The notes below the pieces were generated by a model, which had not been told where the DNA came from, did not search any database, and saw nothing but the letters and a program-made list of their open reading frames with translations. 64,000 nt of DNA from Lepas anatifera (taxonomy: Eukaryota; Arthropoda; Thecostraca; Lepadidae). Of this stretch, positions 35,248 to 46,290 are shown one piece after another (positions within the stretch are counted from its first letter, which is position 1; the number at the start of each line of letters is the position of its first letter). Location of the stretch: positions 124,001-188,000 of the forward strand of contig JAOTON010000330.1 in NCBI GenBank assembly GCA_034440635.1, written 5' to 3'. The translations under genes were made by a program, and so were the position numbers.

Positions 35248-38200
35248 CATTGGCGTAGCTATGTTTTCTGAACTGGTAGGGACACATTTAGCCTCTTGAT
35301 TAGGTAGCCGACGGAATATTTTAAGACCGGCAGAATGCTATGTGCGAGATAGCCAACCATCCCCTATTTTCATTTTTACTCGAATTTAGGTCACTATAAT
35401 TTGAATATTTAACATTCATTGACATTGTTAATCTTTATTTTTGTCATATGACTTGTTGAAGACGTAATCTGAAAAGACATTTTTTTCAATTATTTAAGAG
35501 GAAACGCCCACTCAGAGTAAGTGGTTGCCGAAGCTTCAAACGAAATCTAATCACCGCATATTTCAATGTGCAGTGAGCAGGGGAGTGTTTCGATATACTT
35601 TCAGCTTGCTGTGGCTATTCGTTTCGGAAATTTTCTAAGAGCTGTTTATTATCGTATTGATTAGACCCGCTGTGTTTAAATTCGGATGATGAGTTGATGA
35701 ATCAAATTATTGTTCCATCCGTAGTTAGTTATTTGGGTTCCAGGGGCGCACAGTGCGGTCCTTTTGCGCCCATATAGCATCCACGTTGCATCCTAACGAT
35801 AACTATAGCGAAATGAGCGTTAGGCCATGACTAAACTGAATCTAGCACTCATGCGTTTTTATATCCTGTTCCTGGAAAGTTATTTGATGCTCATAATATA
35901 TTTTAGCATATCCCTTTGAAAATGCTGCTTAAATACATTCGTTATTGGGTTAATCGCCATTATTGCTTAGATTTGTGCAAAAATAATCGTTGGTCATGAA
36001 TGATGAAGCTCGCTGACCTGCATGAAATGTCACCTTAAAAACACAGTAATAGAACGTAAAAAATATCCTGGTATCAGCAACATTTGTATAACCAACCATT
36101 GGGAGGAGGGGGCTGGGGGACTCGCGCCTCCCCCTACCACGGACAGCTTCCAGCTATGCAGTTATTACAAGTACTCCAACATTTCAGGGGTGGGTCTTGG
36201 GCCCCACTAGCCCCCACCCTTTGTATCTGCCACTGCATTCCCCTGTACGGCAAAGAAGAATTGTGCGTGTTGAAACGTTCGCGGAAGTGCGATATTTTTA
36301 GTGAGTCTTGCATTCTTTGGTATCGGCGGTGGATGGCCCATATGAGTGTTTTGGCGCCCACAGGCGGTGACGGTGGAAGTAGGACTCGGAGCCCAGCCAC
36401 CTACCTATGAACACCGGTGAGCTGACGTGCCATTTAGTCCCATAAAACATATGTTCCGAAAATAGGGAAAAAACTAAAAATAAAAAAAATATTCAGAAAA
36501 AGGAAATAAGTTCGACGTGATGCTGCAAGAGGATTGCGTAGCTATATCACTGCAATTGGGCTTATTTGTTTTGCATATGAAGCCCTGTGTCGATGCACAG
36601 TTACCTATCCACTGGCAGCGGAACATGGGGGAACCTGGGCACAGTGAAATGATCCCCTTAAATGATGAATTTTGGCTTTAACCCTCTGGTGTTGAATGGA
36701 AGGAAATGGGTTAAAAATTTGCATGGCACCCCTTAAATCAAGACTTTCCGCCGCTACTATATCTATCACAAGGCTCTCGTCTCCTGTAGTTATCTTGGTC
36801 CCGATTTCTATTTCTTGTTTTTGTATCCTTATTGAAGAAATTAAATGGGAAGCTTTCTAGGATTTGAGATACAAGGGTTGAATGCTGCCATTGTCAATAG
36901 TCCTAAAAATAACCGACTTGACCTGACATGATCTTGACTGAGAGGTCATGATCAGTACCTGCCCCGAAGTCTACGATATGAAAGTTTCCGATTTTTTGTA
37001 GTTCTCGAAGGTCTCATTATGTGGTATGTGTTTCAATTAGAAAGATTCACTGTTTTCTTACTTATGCCACCTCAAACATTTTTGGAGGTGAGGTCACTTT
37101 ACATGCACTGGTAACCTGAGCTGAGATGACCCAATCTTAAAATTTTGGGGAAGGTTGCGGAATCGATCAAAGATAAGGTGTGCAAGTATGGCAGCGCTTC
37201 GCGTCACCGTTTTTTCGTGCCCCTGGATGAACCCAAGGGTTTTCAAACACCACTCCCCGCCACCCTGTCAGGGGTTAACAATCCGACGTTGTCATAGCGA
37301 CCAATCCTCTTCACGGAGATCAGCCTGCAACTGGAGTATTTTTCCCGCCTTGCCAGAATCGGCTCTGGTGAATGAATGTGGCTCCTTAACCCTCGCCACA
37401 TGGCGGGCATCGATGCCCCAAAAGGATTTTTTTCAGAATAACAGAAAAAACACGAGGTGCAGCACCGCGGTTGAAAGCTCTACCTCTCATCCGATCATTT
37501 TCCCACCATCCTTGAAATTGTTTGCCCCAGGTCACACTAGGTCAGGTCACCAGGCGAAGTCAAACAAGTTCACCTCACTTCAACTTTTGAGCTCAAGCAT
37601 AGCTACATTTATTGGCCAATTGATTTGAAACTTCCTACACTTGATGACCCCATAGGGGTCTACAAAATTTATCTCCGGAATTTTTCAATTTGGTGACCAG
37701 AGGTCAGGCCACGAAGTGACCTCTCCCATAAAAAGGCACGGAGAAAAGCCGTTTTGTGCTCTAAAAAAATGATTGCAAATTATTAGATTTCTCAGAAAGA
37801 CACTCTTAGCCAGCTTCTCACGGATTCCAGGGGCAATAATTTCCATTTAACTCATGAGGTCATCACAGGTCACCAGAGGTCAAAAACAGTATTTTGACCA
37901 TAACTTTTGACCTAATCAGGCTAGAGCACTGAATTATACGTCATCACGAATGTATCGTCACTGGCTTTCATTTGATATACAAGGTCAATTTCTGACCTTT
38001 CGTGACCTCAGGTCATGTCAGGTCAAAATATACCCTCTGGAGATCACACCAATGTCGGCAGGTCATTATGTTTCCAGGGCTGAGAAAGCCCTGGCATTGT
38101 CCTATGAAATTTGCTTTACCAGACCTCGGTAGCTCTAGTGGCATATATTATATGCCCAGTTTTCTTAAGCATTGCATAACGTGGTGGACATAGCCTATCG

Positions 38201-38685
38201 TGACCCCACATGATCTATTTAGGTCAAACCATTGACCTAATCTCTTAAGCATGGAAGTTTCCGCGAGCTTTCTAATGCACTTTGCAGATTTGCGCTAGCC
38301 CCAATATTTTCGGAGTTAGAGGGGGTCATGGATGCCCCCCGTGGTGCAAAAGTGGCGCCGGATCCCCGGTGGGGCGCGGGTTAACATCACTCCCAACTTT
38401 TATAGGGTACAGAAATGGATACAGATTTAGGGAATTGGGAGAGTGATATCAAAGAATGCAAAATCGATTATTTTTATATCTTTTGTACGAATGACACTAG
38501 CCGGATTTGCAAACGCGAGAAAGTAGGTAGGTACCATAGGAAGATGTATTGAAAAATTAACATATTGCGATTGTCATACCTTTCCCGGTCTTCAAAACTA
38601 GTAGGGACATTCCCTACAAGTTTTCGGGGTCTCAAAACTTGTAGGGACACTGTCCCTAGATTCCCTAGTGGTGGCTACGCCCATG
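35248..38685 (+). mobile_element. hAT-like composite element, plus copy
   Basis: It starts CATTGGCGTAGC (35,248) and ends GGCTACGCCCATG (38,685), giving terminal inverted repeats CATNGGCGTAGC. The same element lies inverted at 50,028-56,603, where an 8-bp target duplication supports hAT-type insertion. 35,248-36,890 is the core shared by both copies. A 108-codon frame (36,084-36,410) is preserved in both copies, but the differences are mostly replacements. 36,918-37,278 is part of a TTAA MITE and 37,386-38,384 a whole one. No transposase is present. The right flank runs straight into the G-rich minisatellite, so no duplication is seen here. Confidence 0.7.
37386..38384. mobile_element. TTAA-target MITE, about 1 kb
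   Basis: It begins TTAACCCTCGCCACATGG and ends GGGGCGCGGGTTAA. The subterminal stretch has the family's GTGCAGCACCGCGG block. The interior is rich in TGACCT/AGGTCA half-sites, for example near 37,535, 37,700, 37,860 and 38,010. It is homologous to 50,330-51,285 (inverted) and to the interrupted copy from 58,905. No coding capacity (frames at 37,155-37,628 and 37,950-38,193 are not credible). Confidence 0.75.
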
Positions 38686-38689
38686 CTGG

Positions 38690-39790
38690 CGAGTAGCTGG
38701 GGAGGGCCGGGAGTGACTGGCGAGTGGCTGGGAAGGGCTGGGAGAGTGACTGGGGGTGGCTGGGGAAGGGTCGGGGAGTGGCTGGGGAGAGGTCGGGGAG
38801 TGGTCGGGGAGGGGTCGGGGAGTGGTTGTGAGTGGCTGGGAGAGTGACTGGGGAGGTGTCGGGGAGGGGTCGAGGAGTGGCTGGGGAGGGGTCGGGGAGT
38901 GGCTGGGAGAGTGACTGGGGAGGGGTCGGGGAGGGGTCGGGGAGTGGCTGGGGAGGGGTCAAGGAGTGACTGGGGAGGGTTCGGGGATTGGCTGGGGAGG
39001 GGTCGGGGAGTGACTGGGGAGTGGCTGGGAAGGGCTGGGGAGTGGCTGGGGAGGGCTGGGAGAGTGACTGGGGAGGGGGTCGGGGAGTGGCCGGGGAGGG
39101 GTCGGGGAGTGACTGGGAGTGGCTTGGGAGGGGTCTGGGAGTGGCTGGGGAAGGCTGGGAGTGGCTTGGGAGGGGTCGGAGAGTGGCTGGGGAGGGATCA
39201 GGGAGTGGTTGGGAGTGACTGGGGAGGGCTGGGAGTGGCTTGAGAGGGGCGGGGAGTGACTGGGGAGGGGTCGGGGAGTAGCTAGGGAGGGCTGGAAGTG
39301 ACTAGGGAGTGGCTGGGGAGGGCTGGGAGTGACTGGGGAGTGACTGGGAGAGTGGCTGCGGAGTGGCTGGGGAGGGCTGGGAGAGTGACTGGGGAGTGGC
39401 TGCGGAGGGGTCGGGAAGTGGCTGAGGAGGGCTGGGAGTGACTGGGGAGGGCTGGGAGTGACTGGGGAGGGCTGGGAGTGGCTTGGGAGGGGTCGGAGAG
39501 TGGCTGGGGAGGGATCGGGGAGTGACTGGGGAGTGGTTGGGAGTGACTGGGGAGGGCTGGGAGTGGCTTGAGAGGGGTCGGGGAGTGACAGTGGCTGGGG
39601 AGAGCTGGAAGTGACTAGGGAGGGGTCGGGGAGTGGCTAGGGGGCTGGGAGTGGTTGGGGAGGGGTTGGGGAGTGGTTGGGGAGTGACTGGGTAGTGGCT
39701 GGGGAGGGGTCGGGGAGTGGCTGGGGAGGCTGGGAGTGACTGGGGAGTGGCTGGGGTGTGGCTGGGGTGTGGCTGGGGTGCATCACAGTG
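38690..39790. repeat. G-rich minisatellite, about 22-bp unit
   Basis: Tandem GGGGAGGGGTCGGGGAG / TGGCTG units of variable length on the plus strand. Four or more G-runs per unit pair make dense G-quadruplex potential on the plus strand, which is the template for the host gene. It lies 140 bp downstream of the exon D donor. Frames through it are repeat artefacts. Confidence 0.9.
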
Positions 39791-39931
39791 TCACCAGCAC
39801 AGACACCAGCACCGGCAGTGCAGCTTCCGTTAGTGCCACGGGCCAGCGGCTTTAGCGCCCCTGCAATACAACAAGCGTCCGACGGCTTCCCTCCACCGTA
39901 GCAGCCCGCCAGCGCGTGCTCAGGTGCCGAC

Positions 39932-40012
39932 CTGCTGGACGCGCAGCTGCTGAATCCGCGCCGCCTGCCCAGTGAGCTGTTGATCCAACGTAAATAGCTG
40001 CTGCACGCGCGC
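39932..40012 (-). CDS. Host gene exon D, coiled coil
   Basis: 81 bp, 27 codons, phase 0/0. The acceptor is GATCGGCAG before GCGCGCGTG (start 40,012); the donor is CAGCAG/gtcggc (end 39,932). It encodes ARVQQLFTLDQQLTGQ and continues Gln-rich with hydrophobic heptads. The 16-bp array ends only about 8 bp upstream of the acceptor, so the array itself supplies the branch/pyrimidine region. An alternative acceptor TCGTCAG (exon from 40,028) would break the phase-0 pattern. A weaker donor than its neighbours lowers confidence. Confidence 0.5.
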
Positions 40013-40019
40013 CTGCCGA

Positions 40020-41216
40020 TCCGGCACACTGACGACACGGCACACTGACGGTCCAGCACACTGACGGTCCAGCACACTGACGACACGGCACACTGATGGC
40101 AACGGCACACTGATGACAACGGCACACTGATGACAACGGCACACTGACGACACCGGCACACTGACGGTCCGGCACACTGACGACACGGCACACTGACGGT
40201 CCAGCGCACTGACGACACGGCACACTGATGACAATGGCCACTGACGGTCCAGCACACTGACGGTCCAGCATACTGATGGTCCAGCACACTGACGACACGG
40301 CACACTGATGACAACGGCACACTGATGACAACGGCACACTGACGAACCGGCACACTGATGACAACGGCACACTGACGAACCGGCACACTGATGACAACGG
40401 CACACTGACGACACGGCACACTGACGGTCCGGCACACTGACGGTCCAGCACACTGACGACACGGCACACTGATGACAACGGCACACTGATGACAATGGCA
40501 CACTGACGAACCGGCACACTGACGGTCCAGCACACTGACGACACGGCACACTGACGGTCCAGCTCACTGACGACACGGCACACTGATGACAATGGCCACT
40601 GACGGTCCAGCACACTGACGGTCCAGCCTACTGATGGTCCAGCACACTGACGACACGGCACACTGATGACAACGGCACACTGATGACAACGGCACACTGA
40701 CGAACCGGCACACTGATGACAACGGCACACTGACGAACCGGCACACTGATGACAACAGCACACTGACGAACCGGCACACTGACGACACGGCACACTGACG
40801 GTCCGGCACACTGATGGTCCAGCACACTGACGACACGGCACACTGACGGTCCAGCACACTGACGGTGCAGCACACTGACGACACGGCACACTGACGACAC
40901 GGTACACTGACGGTCCAGCACACTGACGACACGGCACACTGACGACACGGCACACTGACGGTCCAGCACACTGACGACACGGCACACTGACGGTCCGGCA
41001 CACTGACAGTCCAGCACACTGACGACACGGCACACTGATGACAACAGCACACTGACGAACCGGCACACTGACGAACCGGCACACTGATGACAACGGCACA
41101 CTGACGACACGGCACACTGACGACACGGCACACTGGCGGTCCAGCACACTGACGGTCCAGCATACTGATGACAACGGCGCACTGACGAACCGGCACACTG
41201 ACGGTCCAGCACACTC
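40020..41216. repeat. 16/17-bp minisatellite
   Basis: About 74 tandem units of CACACTGACGACACGG and variants (GGTCCAG, GATGACAACGG, GAACCGG). Because the variants lack stops, all three minus frames stay open for hundreds of codons (up to 458), giving Cys/Val-rich pseudo-proteins. On the gene's strand each unit contains GTCAGTGTG, i.e. both CAG and GT. It lies wholly in the C-D intron and abuts exon D. Confidence 0.95.
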
Positions 41217-41781
41217 AGCAGCAGTCACTCAGCACTCACAGGACTAAAACCCTGGTACAGCAGCAGTCACTCAGCGTTCACAGGACTAACATCCTGGTAC
41301 AGCAGCAGTCACTCAGCGCTCACAGGACTAACATCCTGGTACAGCAGCAGTCACTCAGCGCTCACAGGACTAACATTCTGGTACAGCAGCAGTCACTCAG
41401 CGCTCACAGGACTAGCACCCAGGTACAGCAGCAGTCACTCAGCGTTCACAGGACTAACATCCTGGTACAGCAGCAGTCACTCAGCGCTCACAGGACTAAC
41501 ATCCTGGTACAGCAGCAGTCACTCAGAGCTCACAGGACTAACATCCTGGTACAGCAGCAGTCACTCAGCGCTCACAGGACTAGCACCCAGGTACAGCAGC
41601 AGTCACTCAGCGCTCACAGGACTAGCACCCAGGTACAGCAGCAGTCACTCAGCGCTCACAGGACTAACACCCAGGTACAGCAGCAGTCACGCAGCGCTCA
41701 CAGGACTAGCACCCAGGTACAGCAGCAGTCACTCAGCGCTCACAGGACTAGCACCCAGGTACAGCAGCAGTCACTCAGCTA
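41217..41781. repeat. 42-bp minisatellite
   Basis: About 13 copies of a 42-bp unit with CAGCAGCAGTCACTCAGCG, then TCACAGGACTA and a variable ACATCCTGGTA or GCACCCAGGTA end. It directly follows the 16-bp array in the C-D intron. 41,782-42,121 is ordinary intron with an unsupported minus frame. Confidence 0.95.
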
Positions 41782-42121
41782 ACTAATGTTCTCACGTACT
41801 GGTGAAGCGGCACGGTGAGCAGGCCAAGGTACGGGCCGACCCTGGCGACGGTACGGAACATTCGAGAAACACCATGCATGTGCTCCGCCGGCCTCCTAAC
41901 TCTGCCGGAGGATGGCTCTAGGCGTCCTGGCAGCTGCAGGCAGCATGCAGCAGCGCTGAGACGTGTGCGCACCATTCGTGCTCTGCACGTTTGACTAAGC
42001 AAGTCTCTCATGACAATGGGACTGGTGGTGGCTAGGCTATGAAAGGTACGAAGTGGTAGGTCTGGATACCCTAATTTGAGTCTCTGCATAGCTGCTAGTG
42101 GCAGAACGGATGTCAGCTGAC

Positions 42122-42340
42122 CTGCATTTGGCAGGGCTGGGCGGCGGTGGTCTGCCAGTGGCGTTGCTCCTCGCGCTGCCAGCGCCGCTCCTGAACACGC
42201 TGTGAGAGCCGCCGGCGCTGCTGCAGCGGCAGCGCCCCGTCCGGGGCCGCCTCGTACATGGAGGACAGCTTCAGCATGTTGTCTACCAGGCTGATGATCG
42301 GCCGCGTCAGCTCGTGCTGCGAGGCACCAAATATCACAGG
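42122..42340 (-). CDS. Host gene exon C (PLEKHA5/6/7-like)
   Basis: 219 bp, 73 codons, phase 0/0. The acceptor is AACTACAG before CCTGTG; the donor is ATGCAG/gtcagc. It encodes HELTRPIISLVDNMLKLSS followed by a basic, Gln/Arg-rich helix (LQQRRRLSQRVQERRWQRE). A short 'EPII-VHTM/VDNM' helix after a Leu-rich helix is, from memory, typical of PLEKHA5/6/7 (kramer). Of all exons this and exon A drive the family call. Confidence 0.7.
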
Positions 42341-42566
42341 CTGTAGTTAAAACCAGCAGCCGGCTTTGTCAGTCTCAGTTCATGGTGCAGTTAGCATAGT
42401 CAAACGTTAGTGGTCTTACTATTGTTGGTGTATCTATGAGTATTCTTTCGATGCTCCAAGTATGAGATGTTGGAGTATTCTTTCGAGCTGGCAATCATGA
42501 AGAATACTCCATAGAGAACAGCCTAAAAACACATCAAAATGGTGGAACGCAGTGCAGGTCCCTCAC

Positions 42567-42656
42567 CTGTTTGTCCAGTTCCTTGAGCTGAGCCTGTAGC
42601 CGCTCGGTGCGCTGAGGACTCTGATCCCGGAAGTGACCTTGTCCGGACGTGACCGC
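42567..42656 (-). CDS. Host gene exon B
   Basis: 90 bp, 30 codons, phase 0/0. The acceptor is ATATTCAACAG before GCGGTC; the donor is AACAG/gtgagg, both strong. It encodes a polar lead then RTERLQAQLKELDKQ, a coiled-coil helix that joins exon C's helix. The B-C intron (42,341-42,566) is short and plain. Confidence 0.7.
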
Positions 42657-42910
42657 CTGTTGAATATAACTGTCTGTCTGTGCCGCTTACAAACACGTTT
42701 CATACAAACCGACACAGCGTGGTTCAATCATTAACGCGAAACTGTCGGCCTGGCCGATCTCAGTCTCTAGAACTAGACTGGTTTCTTCCCTGTGACAGCC
42801 ATCTTCCGCCCGCGACGGTCACCTTTGGCCTTACCAACCACGTGTTTCAGATTTTCAAGTATGCCTATTTTTTATAAATTTCAAATATTTCAAGTCAGGC
42901 AGCGCTTACC

Positions 42911-43783
42911 AGCTCTGGACAGCTGAGTGGTGCCTCTCTGGCCGTGAGCTGCTGACTAGAGCAGCACTGACTGTGAGCTGCTGACTAGAGCAGCACTGAC
43001 TGTGAGCTGCTGACTAGAGTGGCACTAACCGTGAGCTGCTGACTAGAGCAGCACTGACCGTGAGCCGCTGACAAGAACGGCACTGACCGTGAGCTGCTGA
43101 CTAGAGCGGCACTGACCGTGAGCTGCTGACTAGAGCAACACTGACCGTGAGCTGCTGACTAGAGCGGCACTGACCGTGAGCTGCTGACTAGAGCGGCACT
43201 GACCGTGAGCTGCTGACTAGAGCGGCACTGACTGTTAGCTGCTGACTAGAGCGGCACTGACCGTGAGCTGCTGACTAGAGCAGCACTGACCGTGAGCCGC
43301 TGACAAGAACGGCACTGACCGTGAGCTGCTGACTAGAGCGGCACTGACCGTGAGCTGCTGACTAGAGCAACACTGACCGTGAGCTGCTGACTAGAGCGGC
43401 ACTGACCGTGAGCTGCTGACTAGAGCGGCACTGACCGTGAGCTGCTGACTAGAGCGGCACTGACTGTTAGCTGCTGACTAGAGCGGCACTGACCGTGAGC
43501 TTCTGACTAGAGCGGCACTGACCGTGAGCTGCTGGCTAGAGCGGCACTGGCTGTGAGCTGCTGACTAGAGCAGCACTGACTGTGAGCTGCTGACTAGAGC
43601 GGCACTGACCGTGAGCTGCTGGCTAGAGCGGCACTGGCCGTGAGCTGCTGACTAGAGCAGCACTGACCGTGAGCTGCTGACTAGAGCAGCACTGACTGTG
43701 AGCTGCTGGCTAGGGCGGCACTGACTGTGAGCTGCTGACTAGAGCGGCACTGACCGTGAGCTGCTGGCTAGAGCGGCACTGAC
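42911..43783. repeat. 29-bp minisatellite at exon A's 3' border
   Basis: About 29 tandem copies of a 29-bp unit (GAGCTGCTGACTAGAG, then CGGCACTGACCGT). An 8-unit, 232-bp block is duplicated: the variant GAGCCGCTGACAAGAACGG occurs at 43,062 and 43,294. On the gene's strand the unit reads ...CAGCAGCTCACGGTCAGTG..., the same as the last codons of exon A plus a donor-like GTCAGT. The far end (42,945-42,911) continues in the exon's frame to a strong donor CTG/gtaagc. Since 29 is not divisible by three and one frame has TAG, the array cannot be translated throughout. Confidence 0.9.
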
Positions 43784-43927
43784 TGTTAGCTGCTGGCTGG
43801 TGCGGAGCTGGGCGGCACTGATGGCACTGCTCTGGCGTCGAAGTTGAATCAGCAGCAGCACCAGTTCTTCGTTACTGCGTCCTAACAGGTCACCCGCCTT
43901 CAGGTCACTGATGAACTCGCCTCCCAA
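43784..43927 (-). CDS. Host gene exon A (PLEKHA5/6/7-like)
   Basis: 144 bp, 48 codons, phase 0/0 if the first donor AACA/gtcagt is used. The acceptor is TTCTACAG before TTGGGAGGC. It encodes FISDLKAGDLLGRSNEEL followed by a Leu-rich helix VLLLIQLRRQSSAISAAQ. A 'NEEL-LLLI-LRRQ' helix is known to me from PLEKHA5/6/7. An alternative 3' end exists at 42,911 beyond the 29-bp array (donor CTG/gtaagc). Upstream exons would lie above 43,927 but none was found up to 64,000. Confidence 0.65.
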
Positions 43928-44639
43928 CTGTAGAACAAAGCCCGGTCACACCAGACCCAACCAGCTTAAAACTACCGACACAGAGGCATGGGAGCAGGGA
44001 GGTCATGCACCCCTAATATTCCGGTTGGGTCAGACTTGCTGATGACTCAAATTTTCTTCAGTCGGCTCAAATCTGACTCACAGCTTAGCGGCTGACTCTT
44101 ATTCCGACTCGACCCAGCACTTTGAAAATGGTAAATCGACTCGACTCAGCCCAAATTCAGAAGTGAGTCTACCCAACTCTGACCAAAACAAGCGCTGAGT
44201 CGGAGTCAACTCCGACTAAAAATGGTGGCAAAGTATGCGCACACAAAATGCACATTTCCTTCAATAATATGCAAATTGGAATGCATTTATTCATTACATT
44301 AGCTATCTACTAACTGCACATTTCCTTAAATAACATGGAAATTGCAATGCCTTTCTTCGTGACATTAACTATTTGCTCCTTAGGAATGAAGAAGGGTACG
44401 AAGTGCTAACAAGTGAATGAGATCAGGGGCCTGAGGACCTTCAATTTTGAATGCATGCCCTTTATGAGTAAAATCATAATTGAAGCCAAAAGCGACGTTT
44501 CAAGTGCAACGAGCATGAATCAATATTTCAGACATATAAAATTTGGAGGTAAAATTCCTTTAACAGGATATTCTGAGTATTCCTGTGGCGATTTTAGCTT
44601 AGAAATACTATATACACCACACAATACACATAAAAAACG
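43928..44639. other. Intron with GACTC-rich patch
   Basis: 44,020-44,220 is dense in GACTCA/GAGTC motifs (TGACTCA, CGACTCG, GAGTCGGAGTC) like the ends of the hAT element at 59,480, and may be a decayed end of that family. 44,410-44,640 is open on the plus strand without motif and may be the upstream part of the CR1-like LINE. Confidence 0.5.
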
Positions 44640-46290
44640 ATGGCCACTTCCCTCGTCCTCTCAATAACAAAATTTGGAGGAAATACGGCACATCTGTTTT
44701 TGTCGAGGAGGGCAATTATGGGTTACCTACATTTCCTGAAATGGTAGATGACTATCACCAGCTTTGCGATATTGATATGTCAAGGGTGATGGTAGCAGAT
44801 GAATTGAGAGGCCTTAGTGAAAACAAATCTTCTGGAACAGACAATATTCCAACAAGAGTTTTGAAGAAGGGTGCAGAAGTGCTTGCAGTACCTCTCAGCA
44901 TCATTTACAGGAAATCTCTTGATTGTGGAAAATTGCCTTTGGATTGGAAAAGGGCACGTGTTGTTCCGATCTTTAAAAAAGGTTCGAAGATAATTCCAGG
45001 GAACTACCGTCCAGTAAGTTTAACCAGTCAAGTTTGTAAAGTAATGGAAAGGATTATAAAAAAGGCATCATGTCGCATCTTATCAACAATAATCTACTAA
45101 GTAAACATCAACATGGATTTGTTCCTCAAAAGTTATGTCAGACAAATATTCTTGAATGCCTTGAAGACTGGACCAAATACCTGGACATGAACCAATCACT
45201 GGATGTTGTGTACCTCGATTACCAAAAAGCCTTCGACACTGTACCACACCAACGACTCAAAATTAAGCTGAAAGCATATGGAATCAGAGATAAAATCTTG
45301 AACTGGATCGAAGATTTCTTGACTGATCGGAGCAGCAAGTCTCGGTGAGAGGTGAAACGTCCAGTTGGAATAAAGATACCAGCGGCGTACCCCAAGGTTC
45401 AGTCCTGGGACCCACATTATTCCTCATATACGTGAACGAGCTCCCGAGCATAGTCAAATGCAAAATGATGATGTTTGCTGATGACAGTAAAATATACCGG
45501 CAAATAACAACTTCTGAAGATGTCAGATCCCTCCAAACAGATCTAGACTCACTCAGCAAGTGGTCTGAGAAGTGGCTTTTTAAATTCAATGCAAAAAATG
45601 CAAGGTTATGCACTGTGGAGAGCACAATCCATGTCACCCATACTTCAAGACAAACTCTGACAACAAAGTTATTCAATTGGAGGAACAACCTCTGAAAGAG
45701 ATCTAGGAGTTACAATAACATCAAATCTTAACCTATCTGAGCATTGTAAAAAAGCTGCAAATCGAGCGAGTGGGGCTCTCAGACTGATCAAAACAACATT
45801 TGACAAGCTGACCCTGCAAAACTTCAAACCGCTTTTTAATGTGTATGTAAGGCCACACCTTGAATATTGTGTTCAGGCTGTTGGTCCCTATTTGATTCAA
45901 GACTTGGATGTACTGGAAAAGGTTCAACGGAGGGGTACAAAAACAGTCCAGGGTATAAGTCAATTACCCTATGAAGAACGCCTTAAGAAGCTGGAGATGA
46001 CAACCATCAGGGACAGGATGAATCGAGGAGACATGATAGAGACCTTCAAGATATTAACAGGGAAATTGAGAACAGACCCGGACAACTTCTTCGCTTTGAA
46101 CCCATCACGTACAAGAGGCCATTTTCTCAAGATAAAGAAGCAGAGGGCAACACATCTCAGAAGAACCAAGTTCTTCTCTAACAGGGTTGTAAACAAGTGG
46201 AACTCTACCTGAACATGTGATAAGTGCGCCATCTACTAATGCATTCAAAGCAAGGCTGGACAAACATATCCTGTCCTAACACGTCCTTAC
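44640..46290 (+). pseudogene. CR1-like LINE RT, 5'-truncated, frameshifted
   Basis: Successive plus frames give a typical CR1/jockey-like RT: ENKSSGTDNIPTRVLKK and NYRPVSLTSQVCKVME (44,741-45,100), HQHGFVP and DYQKAFDTVPHQRL (45,070-45,348), then SGVPQGSVLGPTLFLIYVN and the active site MMFADDSKIY (45,345-45,695). The C-terminal thumb RPHLEYCVQAVGPYL and KVQRRGTK follow at 45,841-46,212, ending FFSNRVVNKWNS. At least three frame breaks separate them. No endonuclease or ORF1 remains. Confidence 0.9.

Noticed and set aside
36084..36410. 108-codon frame preserved in both hAT-like composites as a gene
   Set aside because: The partner at 55,826-55,500 keeps length, but nearly all differences are amino-acid replacements, and no motif is seen.
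39852..41228. 458-codon minus open frame as a real Cys-rich protein gene
   Set aside because: It is the 16/17-bp minisatellite read through; all three frames are open alike, and only the last 27 codons in another frame look like true exon D.
41217..41781. Regularly spaced repeats resembling a CRISPR array
   Set aside because: Units are head-to-tail without unique spacers and lie in an intron of a eukaryotic gene.
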